64,000 nt of DNA from ECT2AJA-110-A sp035399845 (lineage in GTDB: Bacteria; Planctomycetota; Phycisphaerae; UBA1845; UTPLA1). Below, in pieces: positions 19,153 through 28,367 of this stretch (the stretch's first letter is position 1; every line of letters starts with the position of its first letter). The notes under the pieces were generated by a model. That model was not told the DNA's origin, made no database searches, and saw nothing but the letters and a program-made list of their open reading frames with translations. The stretch is from the NCBI GenBank assembly GCA_035399845.1, contig DAOPJV010000020.1:28741-92740 (forward strand), given 5' to 3'. The translations under genes and the position numbers were made by a program.

Positions 19153-20250
19153 TTGATTTCCCTGCTCCCTGCCATCCTGATTGTGACCGCCGCCTTTGCC
19201 TCCGCGATCCTCACGGCCATCGTCCGCCGTGTCGCGACGCGTCGTGACTTCGTCGATCGTCCCGGCGGTCACAAAGGTCACGCGACGCCCGTCGCGCTCG
19301 GGGGTGGCGTCGCCGTCACGAGCGTCATCGTCGCCGCGATCCTGATCGGTGTCGGCGCCGCCTTTGTGCTGAACGACACAATAGGTCAGTCGCTGCATCT
19401 GCCGCCGGACCTGCTGAAGCACCTGCCCGGGATCCGCGCCAAGGCGCCAGTCGCCTTCGCCATCGCCGGCGCCGCCGCCCTCCTCTGCGCCGTCGGTGTC
19501 ATCGACGACAAACGATCGCTGCCAGTCACGCTGAGACTCGGCGTCCAGCTCATCGTCGCCGCCGTCCTCGTCATCGGTTTCGATCTTCGACTCCTGACGC
19601 TGCTCCCCGCCTGGGCCTCCATCGCCCTGACGATGCTCTGGATTCTGTGCCTCACGAATTCGATGAACTTCCTCGACAACATGGACGGTCTCTCCTCGGG
19701 CGTCGCCGCGATCGCGGCGTCGATCTTCGCGATCGCCGCGTCGATGGAGGGACAGCTCTTCGTCCCGGCGTGCTGCTGGATCCTCGTCGGCGCCCTGATC
19801 GGTTTTCTGCCATACAACTTCCACCCGGCCTCGATCTACCTGGGCGACGCCGGCAGCACGGTCGTCGGCATGCTGCTCGCCGTCTTCACGATCCTGACGA
19901 CATTCACCAGCCCGTCCGAGGGTGATCAACCCATCGGCGTCATCGCCCCGCTGCTCGTCATGGCCGTTCCGCTCTACGACACGGCGAGCGTGTTCACGCT
20001 GCGCATCCGCGCCGGCGTTCCGATCTGGACGGGTGATCGCCGCCATTTTTCGCATCGACTGGTCAGGCGCGGCATGTCCGTCCCGAAGGCCGTCCTCGTG
20101 ATCTGGCTGGCGACGCTTGTGACGGCGGCGCCGGCGCTGCTTCTGCCGCGCGCCGACTGGCAATCCGCCTTCGTGATCCTCAGCCAGGCCGTGCTGGTCG
20201 TGATCCTCGTCGCGCTGCTGGAAAGTCCGGGGGCCAATGAACCGAAGTAG
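19153..20250 (+). CDS. Polyprenyl-phosphate sugar-1-phosphate transferase (MraY/WecA family)
   Basis: A 365-residue integral membrane enzyme with about ten hydrophobic segments. It shows the family's DRPGGHKGHATPVALGGG near residue 37, GVIDDKRSLP (Asp pair, about 116), NSMNFLDNMDGLSSG (about 173), the catalytic IYLGDAGSTVVG (about 232) and the WecA-type cytoplasmic loop RRHFSHRLVRRG (about 296). Such enzymes load the first sugar phosphate onto undecaprenyl phosphate for surface polysaccharide. The RRHFSHRL loop favours WecA/TagO over MraY. The start is TTG; no in-frame ATG fits. It overlaps the O-antigen-ligase-like gene by 14 bp. Confidence 0.88.
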   Translation: MISLLPAILIVTAAFASAILTAIVRRVATRRDFVDRPGGHKGHATPVALGGGVAVTSVIVAAILIGVGAAFVLNDTIGQSLHLPPDLLKHLPGIRAKAPVAFAIAGAAALLCAVGVIDDKRSLPVTLRLGVQLIVAAVLVIGFDLRLLTLLPAWASIALTMLWILCLTNSMNFLDNMDGLSSGVAAIAASIFAIAASMEGQLFVPACCWILVGALIGFLPYNFHPASIYLGDAGSTVVGMLLAVFTILTTFTSPSEGDQPIGVIAPLLVMAVPLYDTASVFTLRIRAGVPIWTGDRRHFSHRLVRRGMSVPKAVLVIWLATLVTAAPALLLPRADWQSAFVILSQAVLVVILVALLESPGANEPK

Positions 20251-22582
20251 CCGAAGAACCGGATCGCCGCGCGGATCGAGGACACAGGCGCCCACGGCGC
20301 GCGTCATCACGTTCGATCGCGCGATGCTCTGCATCCTGCTGTCGCTGATCCCGCTGCGCACGGTCATCAACGAGACGTCGACGTTCGAAGTCGCCCGGCT
20401 CTTTCGACACGTGCAGGCCGTCGGCGTCGCGAACCCCGGCACGACATTCCTGTTCGCGCTCGTCATCGCACTTGCGGCCGCCGCGACGTGGATCCGGCGG
20501 CTCGCCGTGGGCGCGGCGCCCTGTCAACGGACGGGCGCCGAAATCGGCCTGGTCATCCTTACCATCGCCGCCGGCGTCAGTTGCTCGATGGCCGGCCAGA
20601 AGCACCTCGCCCTGATCGGCGCCGCCAACTTTCTGACACTCATCCTCTACGGCCTGACGCTGCGCCAGTACCTCACACGGCCCTGGCGCGTCCGTCTCGC
20701 CCTGATCGTTATCGCCGCGACGGCCCTCGTCGTCGTCGCGAAATGCGCCTATCAGCATTTCATCGAGACGCCTGACACGATCCGATACTGGGAGGAACAC
20801 AAGGCGGAACTGCTCGGCCCCGAGGCCAGCGTCACGTCCGGCAAGGCCGCGGGTATGCGTCATGACTACGAGATGCGCATGCGCTCGCAGCTCGTCACAG
20901 GCTTCTATCCGCACGCCAACGTCCTCGGCAGCCAGTTGATTCTGTTCATTCTTGCGGCGGCGGCCCTCATCGGCGATCGCATCTTCGCGATTCGTCAGCG
21001 CCGCACAACGCCGCTGGCGCTGATCCTCCCGACGCTGATCATCGCAACGTGTTTCGTCGCCCTGCTCGGAACGGACAGCAAAGGCGCCGTGGCCTGCGCC
21101 GGACTGGGCGTCGCCATCTGGATCGTCGCCACGTTCCTGCGCCGACAAATTGACTCGCATCGGCGCCTCACGGCCCTGGCCGTCTGGGGCGGCGCCATCC
21201 TCGGCGTCATCGCGCTCGGTGTGACTCTGAATCGCAACGAAGCCGCGTTCGGCAAGTCCATCCAGTTTCGCAGCATGTACTGGCGCGGCGCGTTCGCGCT
21301 GATCGCCGACGATCATCTGCTCGGCGTCGGCCCTCTGAACTTCGGACGCCACTTCCTCCGCTACAAACCCGTCGAATGCCCGGAGGAAGTCGAATCACCG
21401 CACAGCTGGCCCGTTCAGCTCGCCGCGGAATGGGGCGTACCGGGCCTCGTCGCCTTTCTGGTGATTCTGCTGGGCCTGACGCTGAGACTGTGCCGCCCAA
21501 CGCATTCGACATTGCCGCAGCCCCCACCTGAACAGAGCGAGTCCGTCATCTACTGGCCCGCCGCGCTGACGGGACTGACCTTTCTCTGCTGGATGAAGCA
21601 GCTGACGGGCGCCAACGGCGGCGCCCTGATCGATCTGCTCATCGCCGGGGCCACGATCTGGTTTGCCGGCGCCATCCTGTTGTCACTGGAATCAGCGCGA
21701 AACGCGACATACGCCGACGCCCCGCTCGTCGGTGTCGCTCCCGCCGTCATCGCCGCAATCCTCTGCTTCCTGCTGCACACGGGCATCGACCTGGCGATGT
21801 TCGAGGGCGGTCCCGCAACGACATTCTTTGCGCTCGTTGCCATCGCGATCGCCACGTCCGGGATGCGGGCGACGGATTCGGGCGAGACGGCGACGATCGC
21901 GACGCCGCCTTGTGCCGCCCCCCGGCGAAACGCCGCCATCGGCGTCGGTATCATCACGGGACTCATTGGAATCACCTTTTTCGTCCAGCTCGTCGCGCGA
22001 CCTTACGCGTGCAACGACGCGCTCCAGGAGGGCCGCACGGACAACCAGCCTTCCGGTTGGGAAACCTATGTGACGACCGCAGGCGGCGTGTGGTATCAGC
22101 AGGCGACGGAGGCGTACACGCTCGACGGCACGGCGCCCTCGGAATTCGTCGAGCAGCTCATCCCGCGCATCTCGTCCGAACGACAGGCGACGGCGGCCAT
22201 GGCGATCGTCGATGAATTCGCGCGGCGGGACCCGTACAACGGTCTCCATCACAACACGCGCGGGACACTCGCAGCGCAGAAATACGATCTCACGCACAAC
22301 GAGGCGTACCTTCGCCAGGCGGCGAGCGAGTACGAGTTGTATGTCGAGGACTACCCGACGTCGCCGCTTCGTCACATCTACGCCGCGACGATGTACGCGC
22401 GGCTCGCCCATGAACTCGGCGACATGGCGGCGCGCGACAAGGCCGTCGAACACCTGAAGACCGCTCTGCGACTCGACGAACAGCGGATTTACGTATCGAA
22501 ACCCAATCGACTGCCGCCCGAGCAGATTGAACAGATCCAGCAGGGAATTCGAACGCTGGAAAACCTATCCGGACGCCTGTGA
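20237..22582 (+). CDS. O-antigen ligase/polymerase-family membrane protein with C-terminal repeat region
   Basis: A 781-residue protein with many membrane segments (residues about 30-600) and a soluble C-terminus (about 625-780) with helical, TPR-like spacing (ASEYELYVEDYPTSPLRHIYAATMYARLAHELGD). The Wzy_C-type periplasmic loop is visible: GVGPLNFGRHFLRYKP...SPHSWPVQLAAEWGVPGLVAFLVI, about residues 356-410, matching the G-x-G-x-x-N-F and H-[NS]-x-x-x-Q-x-x-A-E-x-G pattern of O-antigen ligases and polymerases. Ligase and polymerase cannot be told apart. Its ATG lies inside the end of the WecA-like gene, so translation is probably coupled and both likely serve one surface-glycan pathway. Confidence 0.82.
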   Translation: MNRSSRRTGSPRGSRTQAPTARVITFDRAMLCILLSLIPLRTVINETSTFEVARLFRHVQAVGVANPGTTFLFALVIALAAAATWIRRLAVGAAPCQRTGAEIGLVILTIAAGVSCSMAGQKHLALIGAANFLTLILYGLTLRQYLTRPWRVRLALIVIAATALVVVAKCAYQHFIETPDTIRYWEEHKAELLGPEASVTSGKAAGMRHDYEMRMRSQLVTGFYPHANVLGSQLILFILAAAALIGDRIFAIRQRRTTPLALILPTLIIATCFVALLGTDSKGAVACAGLGVAIWIVATFLRRQIDSHRRLTALAVWGGAILGVIALGVTLNRNEAAFGKSIQFRSMYWRGAFALIADDHLLGVGPLNFGRHFLRYKPVECPEEVESPHSWPVQLAAEWGVPGLVAFLVILLGLTLRLCRPTHSTLPQPPPEQSESVIYWPAALTGLTFLCWMKQLTGANGGALIDLLIAGATIWFAGAILLSLESARNATYADAPLVGVAPAVIAAILCFLLHTGIDLAMFEGGPATTFFALVAIAIATSGMRATDSGETATIATPPCAAPRRNAAIGVGIITGLIGITFFVQLVARPYACNDALQEGRTDNQPSGWETYVTTAGGVWYQQATEAYTLDGTAPSEFVEQLIPRISSERQATAAMAIVDEFARRDPYNGLHHNTRGTLAAQKYDLTHNEAYLRQAASEYELYVEDYPTSPLRHIYAATMYARLAHELGDMAARDKAVEHLKTALRLDEQRIYVSKPNRLPPEQIEQIQQGIRTLENLSGRL

Positions 22583-22679
22583 GACGCGGCGATTCCATTC
22601 GACAAACCTGCGCCGCCCCGCCAGAATGCCTGAGGCGAGCAGGAACCCCAGGCGCCACTTGTGAAAGGAGAACAGCCGA

Positions 22680-22919
22680 ATGCGCGTGCGAATCACCTAT
22701 TGCGGACAGTGAAACTACAAGCCCCAGGCGACCGGTCTGGTTGCCGAGTTGCAGGCCCGCTACGGGTCAGACGTCGAAACGGAACTGATCGTCGGCTCCG
22801 GCGGGCAGTTCGAGATCGAACTCGACGGAACCACCATTTACAGCAAGAAGAAGACGGGCGCCTTCCCGCGCTACGGCGAAATCCCGCTGACAATTGACAT
22901 GAAGATCGCCGGGCATTGA
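22680..22919 (+). CDS. SelW-like (Rdx family) selenoprotein with in-frame UGA
   Basis: A 79-residue small redox protein encoded only if the UGA at 22710-22712 is read as selenocysteine. The start is strong: AAAGGAG 9 nt before ATG 22680. The N-terminus reads VRITYCGQ-U-NYKPQA, so Cys8 and Sec11 form the CxxU redox motif of the SelW/SelT/SelH thioredoxin-like family. The C-terminal half continues in the same frame with family-like IYSKKKTGAFPRYGE and stops at TGA 22917-22919. Without recoding the product would be ten residues. A hairpin placed like a bacterial SECIS follows the UGA. It sits between the O-antigen-ligase-like gene and a converging hypothetical gene. The alternative is a pseudogene with a nonsense Cys codon, which fits the evidence less well. 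Confidence 0.85.
22727..22745 (+). promoter_or_regulatory. SECIS-like hairpin after the UGA
   Basis: GGCGACC (22727-22733) pairs with GGTTGCC (22739-22745) in seven pairs (one G-U), leaving a five-base loop GGTCT. The loop begins 21 nt after the UGA, inside the range of bacterial SECIS elements. The E. coli fdhF SECIS loop also contains GGUCU, which SelB recognises. Confidence 0.7.
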
Positions 22920-22923
22920 CGCC

Positions 22924-24096
22924 TCAGCCTTCGCGTCGGGCGTAGCGGACCGCCTGTCGCACCCAGTCGAGACACGGCGCCGGCAGGAGTCCGTCGGCGT
23001 GGAAGCCGACGCGACCGTGCCCCGCCGTGACGATGTCATGCACCGCCGATACCAGCGCGGGACCGCTCTCGGCATGAGGCGGATAGGCGTCGAATCGAAC
23101 CGAGACATCCTCCGCGCCCCCCAGCGCGTCAACGGCGCCGGGAATCGGACTTGCCGACGCTGGCTTTCGGTATCGCGCAACGAGCGAGACACCGAGTTCC
23201 GTCGCGATTGGCGCGATGGCGGCGAGTTCGGCGTCGTCGTTCACGGGAATCGCGAGCGTGTCGCCGAGCTTTGCGTGAATCGTGGCGATCAGCGAACGCT
23301 CCGACGCGCGTCGCGACGCCTGGTAGCTCCGCAGATCCGCGTCGTCGCCGATCGCCGCCATGATCCCCGCGTTGACGTCATCAAGCTTCCCGCCGATCGT
23401 CCGCTCGAACGCGCGATTCAGCCACTGTTGCACATTGGCCAGGACCGCATCGACGTGGCAGCCGGCGTCCGCCGCTCGCTGCCGGCAGGCGGGACAGAAA
23501 CACCAATCCTGCAGACCCTGTGCGGCGCCCTTCAGTTCGACGCCCATCGACGCCTCTCGCCCGTCGCGCGAGGTGTTGAACAGGACATCCGCCAGCTCGA
23601 TCCGCTGCGCCGAATAGGACTCGGCGAGATCCGTCGCCATCGCAGCAATGAACTCGCGAACATCCGGGTTGGCGGGGCAGAGTCGATCGCGGCTCACGTC
23701 ACCGAACACATCGATGCAGGCGGCCATGGGATACTTGTGAACCAGCGCCGCGTTTCGAAGGCAGCTCGCGCGCAGGATCAGGCCGACGCCCATGGACTCG
23801 CAGGTTCCGGCGATCCTGCTGAAGGGATCGCGCGACTTCATCCATGGAGCGGCCAAGGGTCGGATTCGTGTCGAACCGTAGTGCGATATGTTGGCGCGGT
23901 AATGCGCGCCGGCCCCGTGTCGAATCGTTCGCCCGCCATCCCCGATGGAACGCGCGCGACGCTGCGTGAAATCGTCACTGTGGACCAGAACGCTGATGTC
24001 GTCGGCGTAGAGATCGCCCTTGATCCGGCCGATCGCCGCGTCAACGCCCTCGTCCTCCAGGTCCCAGGGAAAACAGTCTGTCCAGAAGCGTGCCAT
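22924..24096 (-). CDS. Hypothetical protein, probable glycosidase-like TIM barrel
   Basis: A 390-residue soluble protein without a signal peptide. I do not recognise a named family. The arrangement is like glycosyl-hydrolase-type TIM barrels annotated as hypothetical: strand-like segments with aromatic and acidic ends, LCPANPDVREFIAAMATDLAESYSAQRIELADV near residue 135, a CFCPACRQRAADAG cysteine pair near 200, then VSLVARYRKP and GHGRVGFHADGLLP toward the end. A catalytic acid pair cannot be pinned down. It converges on the SelW-like gene with a 4-nt gap. Confidence 0.6.
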   Translation of the reverse strand: MARFWTDCFPWDLEDEGVDAAIGRIKGDLYADDISVLVHSDDFTQRRARSIGDGGRTIRHGAGAHYRANISHYGSTRIRPLAAPWMKSRDPFSRIAGTCESMGVGLILRASCLRNAALVHKYPMAACIDVFGDVSRDRLCPANPDVREFIAAMATDLAESYSAQRIELADVLFNTSRDGREASMGVELKGAAQGLQDWCFCPACRQRAADAGCHVDAVLANVQQWLNRAFERTIGGKLDDVNAGIMAAIGDDADLRSYQASRRASERSLIATIHAKLGDTLAIPVNDDAELAAIAPIATELGVSLVARYRKPASASPIPGAVDALGGAEDVSVRFDAYPPHAESGPALVSAVHDIVTAGHGRVGFHADGLLPAPCLDWVRQAVRYARREG

Positions 24097-24137
24097 GACG
24101 CGTAGCCTAGCCCCGACGACGTCGCTCGGCCAATCCC

Positions 24138-24317
24138 TCAGTCCGGATCGTGCGTATCACGCGTGTCGATATCGAGCGGCGCCTTCATGTGCTCCGTGAC
24201 CTCGACAGGCGGCAGCGTCAGGACGCGGAACAGGCAGTAGCCGATCAGGACGATGACGGATGACAGCGACACAATCATGACCGCCCAACCGGCCGGGTTC
24301 AGATCATATTGTCCCAT
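24138..24317 (-). CDS. MetS-like small subunit of an NSS-family transporter
   Basis: A 59-residue protein with one membrane helix (WAVMIVSLSSVIVLIGYCLFRVL, about residues 11-33) and a short charged tail. It starts 3 nt after the stop codon of the sodium-dependent transporter upstream in the same direction. Small single-helix proteins in this position are known as MetS-type small subunits of neurotransmitter:sodium symporters, where MetP/MetS form a methionine/alanine uptake system. The identity is inferred from position, size and topology. Confidence 0.75.
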   Translation of the reverse strand: MGQYDLNPAGWAVMIVSLSSVIVLIGYCLFRVLTLPPVEVTEHMKAPLDIDTRDTHDPD

Positions 24318-24320
24318 GGC

Positions 24321-25919
24321 TTACTCCACCGGCTCCACTTCGAAGCCTCGAATCTTTCCATCCACGTCATCAATTCCGACATAACGGCCTTCCTTCACCC
24401 AGCGCTTGCCGGCGATGTGAATCAGCAGAAGGAGGAAGACGAGCACGCCGAAGATGACGAGAATCGAATTCCTCGCGACGGCGTCCGTGCTGAACTTGTC
24501 GACATAGGCCGACGTGTTCTGGAAGCAGAAGGCGCCAAAGATGACGAGCAGGAAGACCGGCACGACATACTTCAGCATCAGCTGCACGAACCACGGGATC
24601 CGAATGTGGGCGCCCTTATGCGCCTCCGCCTGTCCGCGCTGGATCCCGAAGATCCAGCCGTAGATGACGGACTGGACCAGGGCCAGCACGAAGATCAGGG
24701 CCGTCCCGACCCAGAAGTCGAACGTATCGAGGGCAAGCATGTCCTTCGAGAACCACATGACAAAGAAGACGCCCATCAGGGTAATCAGGCCGAGGAACGT
24801 GACGGACGCGTGCCGCTTCAGGCCCAGCCCCTCCTCAAAGAAGGCGATGACGGGCTGAAGCATCGACAGGCTGCTCGTGATGGCGGCCAGGAAGAGCATG
24901 AAGAACCAGAAGAAGCCGAACCAGGCGCCGCCGTGCATCTGTGCAAATACGTTCGGCAGCGCCGTGAAACCGAGACCGAAGGTGCCGTGACTTCCGGCGG
25001 CGGCGCCGAGGAAAATGAACGCCGCCGGCAGCGTGATCATGCCGCCAAGGCAGACTTCGAAGAACTCATTCATGCTGCAGGCCGTCAGGCCGCTGAGCAC
25101 CACGTCGTCGTTCCGGCGCAGATAGCTGGCGTAGTTGACGATGATGCCGAATCCGACGGACATGCTGAAGAAGATCTGTCCGGCCGCGGCCAGCCACGTT
25201 CCCGATTCCCAGAGCTTGCTGACATCGGGGTTCCACATGTAGCCGAGACCGCCGATGACGGACTGATCGGGCTTCGACGGATCGGGCGTCCCGAGCGTCA
25301 GGACACGAACGAGCACGATCAGCGCGCAGATGACCATCAGCGGCATCGCGATCTTGCAGAAGGTCTCAATGCCCTTCGTCACGCCTCGATAGATCAGAAC
25401 GAAGTTCAGCAGAAACGTGATGGCGAAGAACCAGATCAGGGAACTCGATCCGTCGAACAGGGCGCCGTCGGCGCCGCTGCCAACGAGCTTCTGAAAGAAG
25501 CCCGCATAAACCTCCGGAGGTTCCCCCGGCTTCAGGCCGCCACTGAGATAATTGAACGCGTACGCCAGGCACCACGACTCGATCAGCACGTAGTACATGT
25601 AGATGATCAGCGGGATCAGGAGGGCGATCGACCCGAAGTACTTTGAAATCGGATTCCGCCAGATGACGCTGAACACGCCGGGGGCCGAATTGAATCCGCG
25701 AATCCCCGCGTAACGCCCCATCGTCCATTCGGCCCAGGCGAGCGGAATGCCCAATACCAGAAATGAGATGAAGTAGGGAATCAGAAACGCGCCGTTGCCG
25801 TTTTGCGCCGCCTGTCCCGGAAACCGAAGAAAGTTCCCGAGCCCCACGGCCGAGCCGGCCACGGCGAGAATCACGCCGATGCGGGATCCCCACTGTTCTC
25901 GCGATTGTTCTCGCGCCAC
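24321..25919 (-). CDS. Sodium-dependent transporter, NSS (SNF) family
   Basis: A 532-residue membrane transporter with about twelve helices. The N-terminal sodium/substrate-site helix is clear: WGSRIGVILAVAGSAVGLGNFLRFP, followed by NGNGAFLIPYF and the EWTMGRYAG segment. NSS proteins import amino acids or related compounds with Na+. The GTG at 25919 is preferred because AAGGAG lies 6 nt upstream and the protein begins just before helix 1; an ATG at 26018 would add 33 atypical residues. A MetS-like subunit follows in the same operon, which suggests neutral amino acid uptake, an inference from context. Confidence 0.9.
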   Translation of the reverse strand: MAREQSREQWGSRIGVILAVAGSAVGLGNFLRFPGQAAQNGNGAFLIPYFISFLVLGIPLAWAEWTMGRYAGIRGFNSAPGVFSVIWRNPISKYFGSIALLIPLIIYMYYVLIESWCLAYAFNYLSGGLKPGEPPEVYAGFFQKLVGSGADGALFDGSSSLIWFFAITFLLNFVLIYRGVTKGIETFCKIAMPLMVICALIVLVRVLTLGTPDPSKPDQSVIGGLGYMWNPDVSKLWESGTWLAAAGQIFFSMSVGFGIIVNYASYLRRNDDVVLSGLTACSMNEFFEVCLGGMITLPAAFIFLGAAAGSHGTFGLGFTALPNVFAQMHGGAWFGFFWFFMLFLAAITSSLSMLQPVIAFFEEGLGLKRHASVTFLGLITLMGVFFVMWFSKDMLALDTFDFWVGTALIFVLALVQSVIYGWIFGIQRGQAEAHKGAHIRIPWFVQLMLKYVVPVFLLVIFGAFCFQNTSAYVDKFSTDAVARNSILVIFGVLVFLLLLIHIAGKRWVKEGRYVGIDDVDGKIRGFEVEPVE

Positions 25920-26183
25920 GCTGGACTCCTTCTGTGTATCGGCGATTCGATCGATGCGGATTTCCGCCAGCCCCGACGGCGACGATGGTCGACCGCGAAG
26001 GGACGCGACGGTTTCCATTCCAAATCAGTGAAAACGCGTGAGCGCCCAAACGCGCCGCTCACCCGCGACAAGCTGAATGCAAACGGTACATTTCACGCGG
26101 AAAAATCGCAAGCGATTCGAGGGATCTCATCATTGAATTGGCGCGATCCGGTCGGCGACGTGACGCCGCTCGCCCGAATCGAC

Positions 26184-26909
26184 TCAGTAGTCGTCGTTCG
26201 ACGACGACTTTTTCTTCTTGCCGGCCGCCTCTTCGACGATCGTGACGCCCGCGCTGGCGCCGATCCGCGTCGCCCCGGCGCCGACCATCGCGTTGAAGTC
26301 GGCCAGCGTGCGAATCCCGCCCGACGCCTTGACGGCGAGCCCCGCCGGATTCACGGCGGCGTACATCAGCGCCACGTCCTCAACAGTCGCGCCGCCCTTC
26401 GAAAAACCCGTGCTCGTCTTGACGAAGTCCGCCCCGGCGCCGATCGCCGCCTCGCAGGCGCGGAGCTTCTCGTCGTCCGTCAGCAGGCACGTCTCGAAAA
26501 TCACTTTGCACAGCGCCCCGCCATTGCGACACACTTCGACAACGGCGGCGATGTCGCGCTCGACATACAGATCATCGCGCCCCTTCAGCGCCCCGATGTG
26601 CATCACCATGTCAATCTCTGTCGCGCCGTCTTCGATCGCCCGCGCGGCTTCATCCTCCTTGATGTCCGTGCGGTTCGCCCCGAGCGGGAATCCGATGACC
26701 GTGCAGATGTCCAGGTCGCTGCCCGCGAGAAACGCCTTCGCGTCGGCCACGAAGATCGGATTGACACAGACCGAGGCGAACGCGTCGATCCTCGCCTCGG
26801 CGCACAACGCCTTGATATCCACACGCGTTGCGTCCGGCTTCAGCAGCGTGTGGTCAATCATCCCAGCGATCGTCTTCGGATCCGTCGGAATCTCGTTGGA
26901 TTTCGTCAT
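26184..26909 (-). CDS. deoC: Deoxyribose-phosphate aldolase
   Basis: A 241-residue class I aldolase that splits 2-deoxyribose-5-phosphate into glyceraldehyde-3-phosphate and acetaldehyde in deoxynucleoside breakdown. Key parts are IDHTLLKPDAT at the N-terminus, CVNP, the GFPLGAN block, the Schiff-base Lys164 in DFVKTSTGF and the second active-site Lys194 in VKASGGIR. The C-terminus has an unusual basic/serine tail (GKKKKSSSNDDY). No other deo genes adjoin it. A 264-nt gap with no recognised signal separates it from the transporter gene downstream. Confidence 0.94.
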   Translation of the reverse strand: MTKSNEIPTDPKTIAGMIDHTLLKPDATRVDIKALCAEARIDAFASVCVNPIFVADAKAFLAGSDLDICTVIGFPLGANRTDIKEDEAARAIEDGATEIDMVMHIGALKGRDDLYVERDIAAVVEVCRNGGALCKVIFETCLLTDDEKLRACEAAIGAGADFVKTSTGFSKGGATVEDVALMYAAVNPAGLAVKASGGIRTLADFNAMVGAGATRIGASAGVTIVEEAAGKKKKSSSNDDY

Positions 26910-27084
26910 CTCTGCGGCGCTCGTCCCTTCATCGAGGTTCGTTTCTTCTGCACATCAACGAAAAAAGACGACCGGGAGTTTCCGACCGTCACGCGAACAT
27001 CCTACCCAGCAGCCTCGGCGATCGCCAACGAAATGCCGGCGCGCCGTCACGACGCGCTTCGTCGATGCGGCGTCTCGCCGAATT

Positions 27085-27114
27085 TAGACACGGCGCCGGA
27101 CCATTCGGTATACT
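27085..27114 (+). promoter_or_regulatory. Possible promoter for the 27213 glycosyltransferase
   Basis: TAGACA (27085-27090), an 18-nt spacer and TATACT (27109-27114), about 100 nt before the gene. This is the only sigma-70-like match I see in the 303-nt gap between deoC and the glycosyltransferase. Confidence 0.4.
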
Positions 27115-27212
27115 TAAAGTGAAACGTTCCATCGGCGAGAATCGGCGGCGGACGCCGACTGTCGGCTCGCCACGTCCGATACGCACGATGACGCCGGAAC
27201 CGAGGTCGCCCC

Positions 27213-28367
27213 TTGCCCGTTCGCAGTGAGCCCAATGAGTCGATCCAGGTCTGCCTCGTCGCGGATGAAGACGTGGTCGAGCGATTCCCCGGCTTTATCC
27301 GGTACCTGCAGATAGGCCTGATCGATGAGCCGATCGAGTTCATTCTCGTCGCGCCGGACCATCCCCGAACGGACAGCCTGACGGCCGGATCGACAAAGCT
27401 CATTCGCTATCGAAAGCCCCCGCGGTTCTTCCGGCGATTCGCCATGCGCGCCGTCGTGACGGACGTGGCCGGGGCGCTGAATGCGATGAACCGGCGCGGA
27501 ACGCTCCTCGTCCACAGCCTGAGCCTTCCGTCTACGCCCCTGGCCGTGCAGATCGCGCAGTCGGTCGGCGCCGACCTGGTCATCAACGTCGCGTCGCGTT
27601 CCGCCGTCAGCGATCCGACGCTTGTGCCCTACCTGACACGGGCGTCGGAACTCATCACGCCGGTTCGCGCCATTGAAGAAGCGATTCATCGATCCGCCCT
27701 TTCCGACAAAGCCGCCGAAACAATCCCCTTCGGCGTCGCCGCCGGCGCGGAACCCGCGGCGTTTCGTCCCGTTGAACACACGCCGTCGATCCTCGCCGCC
27801 GCCCCCCTGGAGCCCGAGACCGGCCTGGAGGCGCTCATCCGCGCGATCGCAATCGTCAAGCGGGAATTCAAGGACATCGCGACGTTCATTGTCGGAAAAG
27901 GGACCCACGAACCCGAACTTCGAAAGCTCAGCCAGTCGCTCGGTCTGTCATCGAACATCATGTTTACGGGGCGACTCGAGCATCTTCGCAGCGCGATGGC
28001 CGCGGCCGACATCTTCTGTTCACCGCGAACACTGCCCTACTTTCGCGAGGAGCCCATTCACGCGATGGCCCTGGGGCTTCTGCTGGTCATCGCCGACGAC
28101 GCCATCCACGATGGGCTGGCCCATCAGCGAAACGCGATTCTCGTGCCCGACAGCGATCACGACGCGATCGCCGCCGCCATCATGAACGCCGTTCGCGATC
28201 AGCAGACCGCTCGAAAGATCGCGACGGCCGGCCAGGAGCACGTCCGAAAAAACCATAGTATCTCAGGGATGGTGGCGCGTTATCAGCAGATCTACGAAAA
28301 GGTCGCTTCGCCGCGACGGACCTACTCCCTGAATTCCGCCCAACCTCCGGGTCGTCCGGGGGTATAA
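27213..28367 (+). CDS. Glycosyltransferase, GT-B fold (group 1/GT4 type)
   Basis: A 384-residue protein of the GT-B build. The C-terminal nucleotide-sugar domain is recognisable: PLEPETGLEALIRAIAIVKREFKDIATFIVGKG, SNIMFTGRLEHLRSAMAAADIFCSPRT, then EEPIHAMALGLLLVIADD in the place of the usual E-x-F-G-x-x-x-x-E-A-M-A-x-G motif, with the first Glu retained but the second changed to His. Donor and acceptor are unknown. The start is TTG; no in-frame ATG exists nearby, so it may lie a little downstream. It is followed by a DUF1571 gene. Confidence 0.75.
   Translation: MPVRSEPNESIQVCLVADEDVVERFPGFIRYLQIGLIDEPIEFILVAPDHPRTDSLTAGSTKLIRYRKPPRFFRRFAMRAVVTDVAGALNAMNRRGTLLVHSLSLPSTPLAVQIAQSVGADLVINVASRSAVSDPTLVPYLTRASELITPVRAIEEAIHRSALSDKAAETIPFGVAAGAEPAAFRPVEHTPSILAAAPLEPETGLEALIRAIAIVKREFKDIATFIVGKGTHEPELRKLSQSLGLSSNIMFTGRLEHLRSAMAAADIFCSPRTLPYFREEPIHAMALGLLLVIADDAIHDGLAHQRNAILVPDSDHDAIAAAIMNAVRDQQTARKIATAGQEHVRKNHSISGMVARYQQIYEKVASPRRTYSLNSAQPPGRPGV

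Noticed and set aside
18988..20466. Minus-strand frame opposite the WecA-like gene
   Set aside because: Arg/Asp/Gly-rich antisense reading; the plus-strand product has clear membrane helices and catalytic motifs.
22661..22897. Arg-rich 78-codon frame overlapping the SelW-like gene
   Set aside because: It is out of frame with the SelW-like reading, has no motif, and exists only because the UGA interrupts the true frame.
24309..25646. Plus-strand frame opposite the NSS transporter
   Set aside because: Glu/Asp/His/Arg-rich shadow caused by hydrophobic codons on the other strand.
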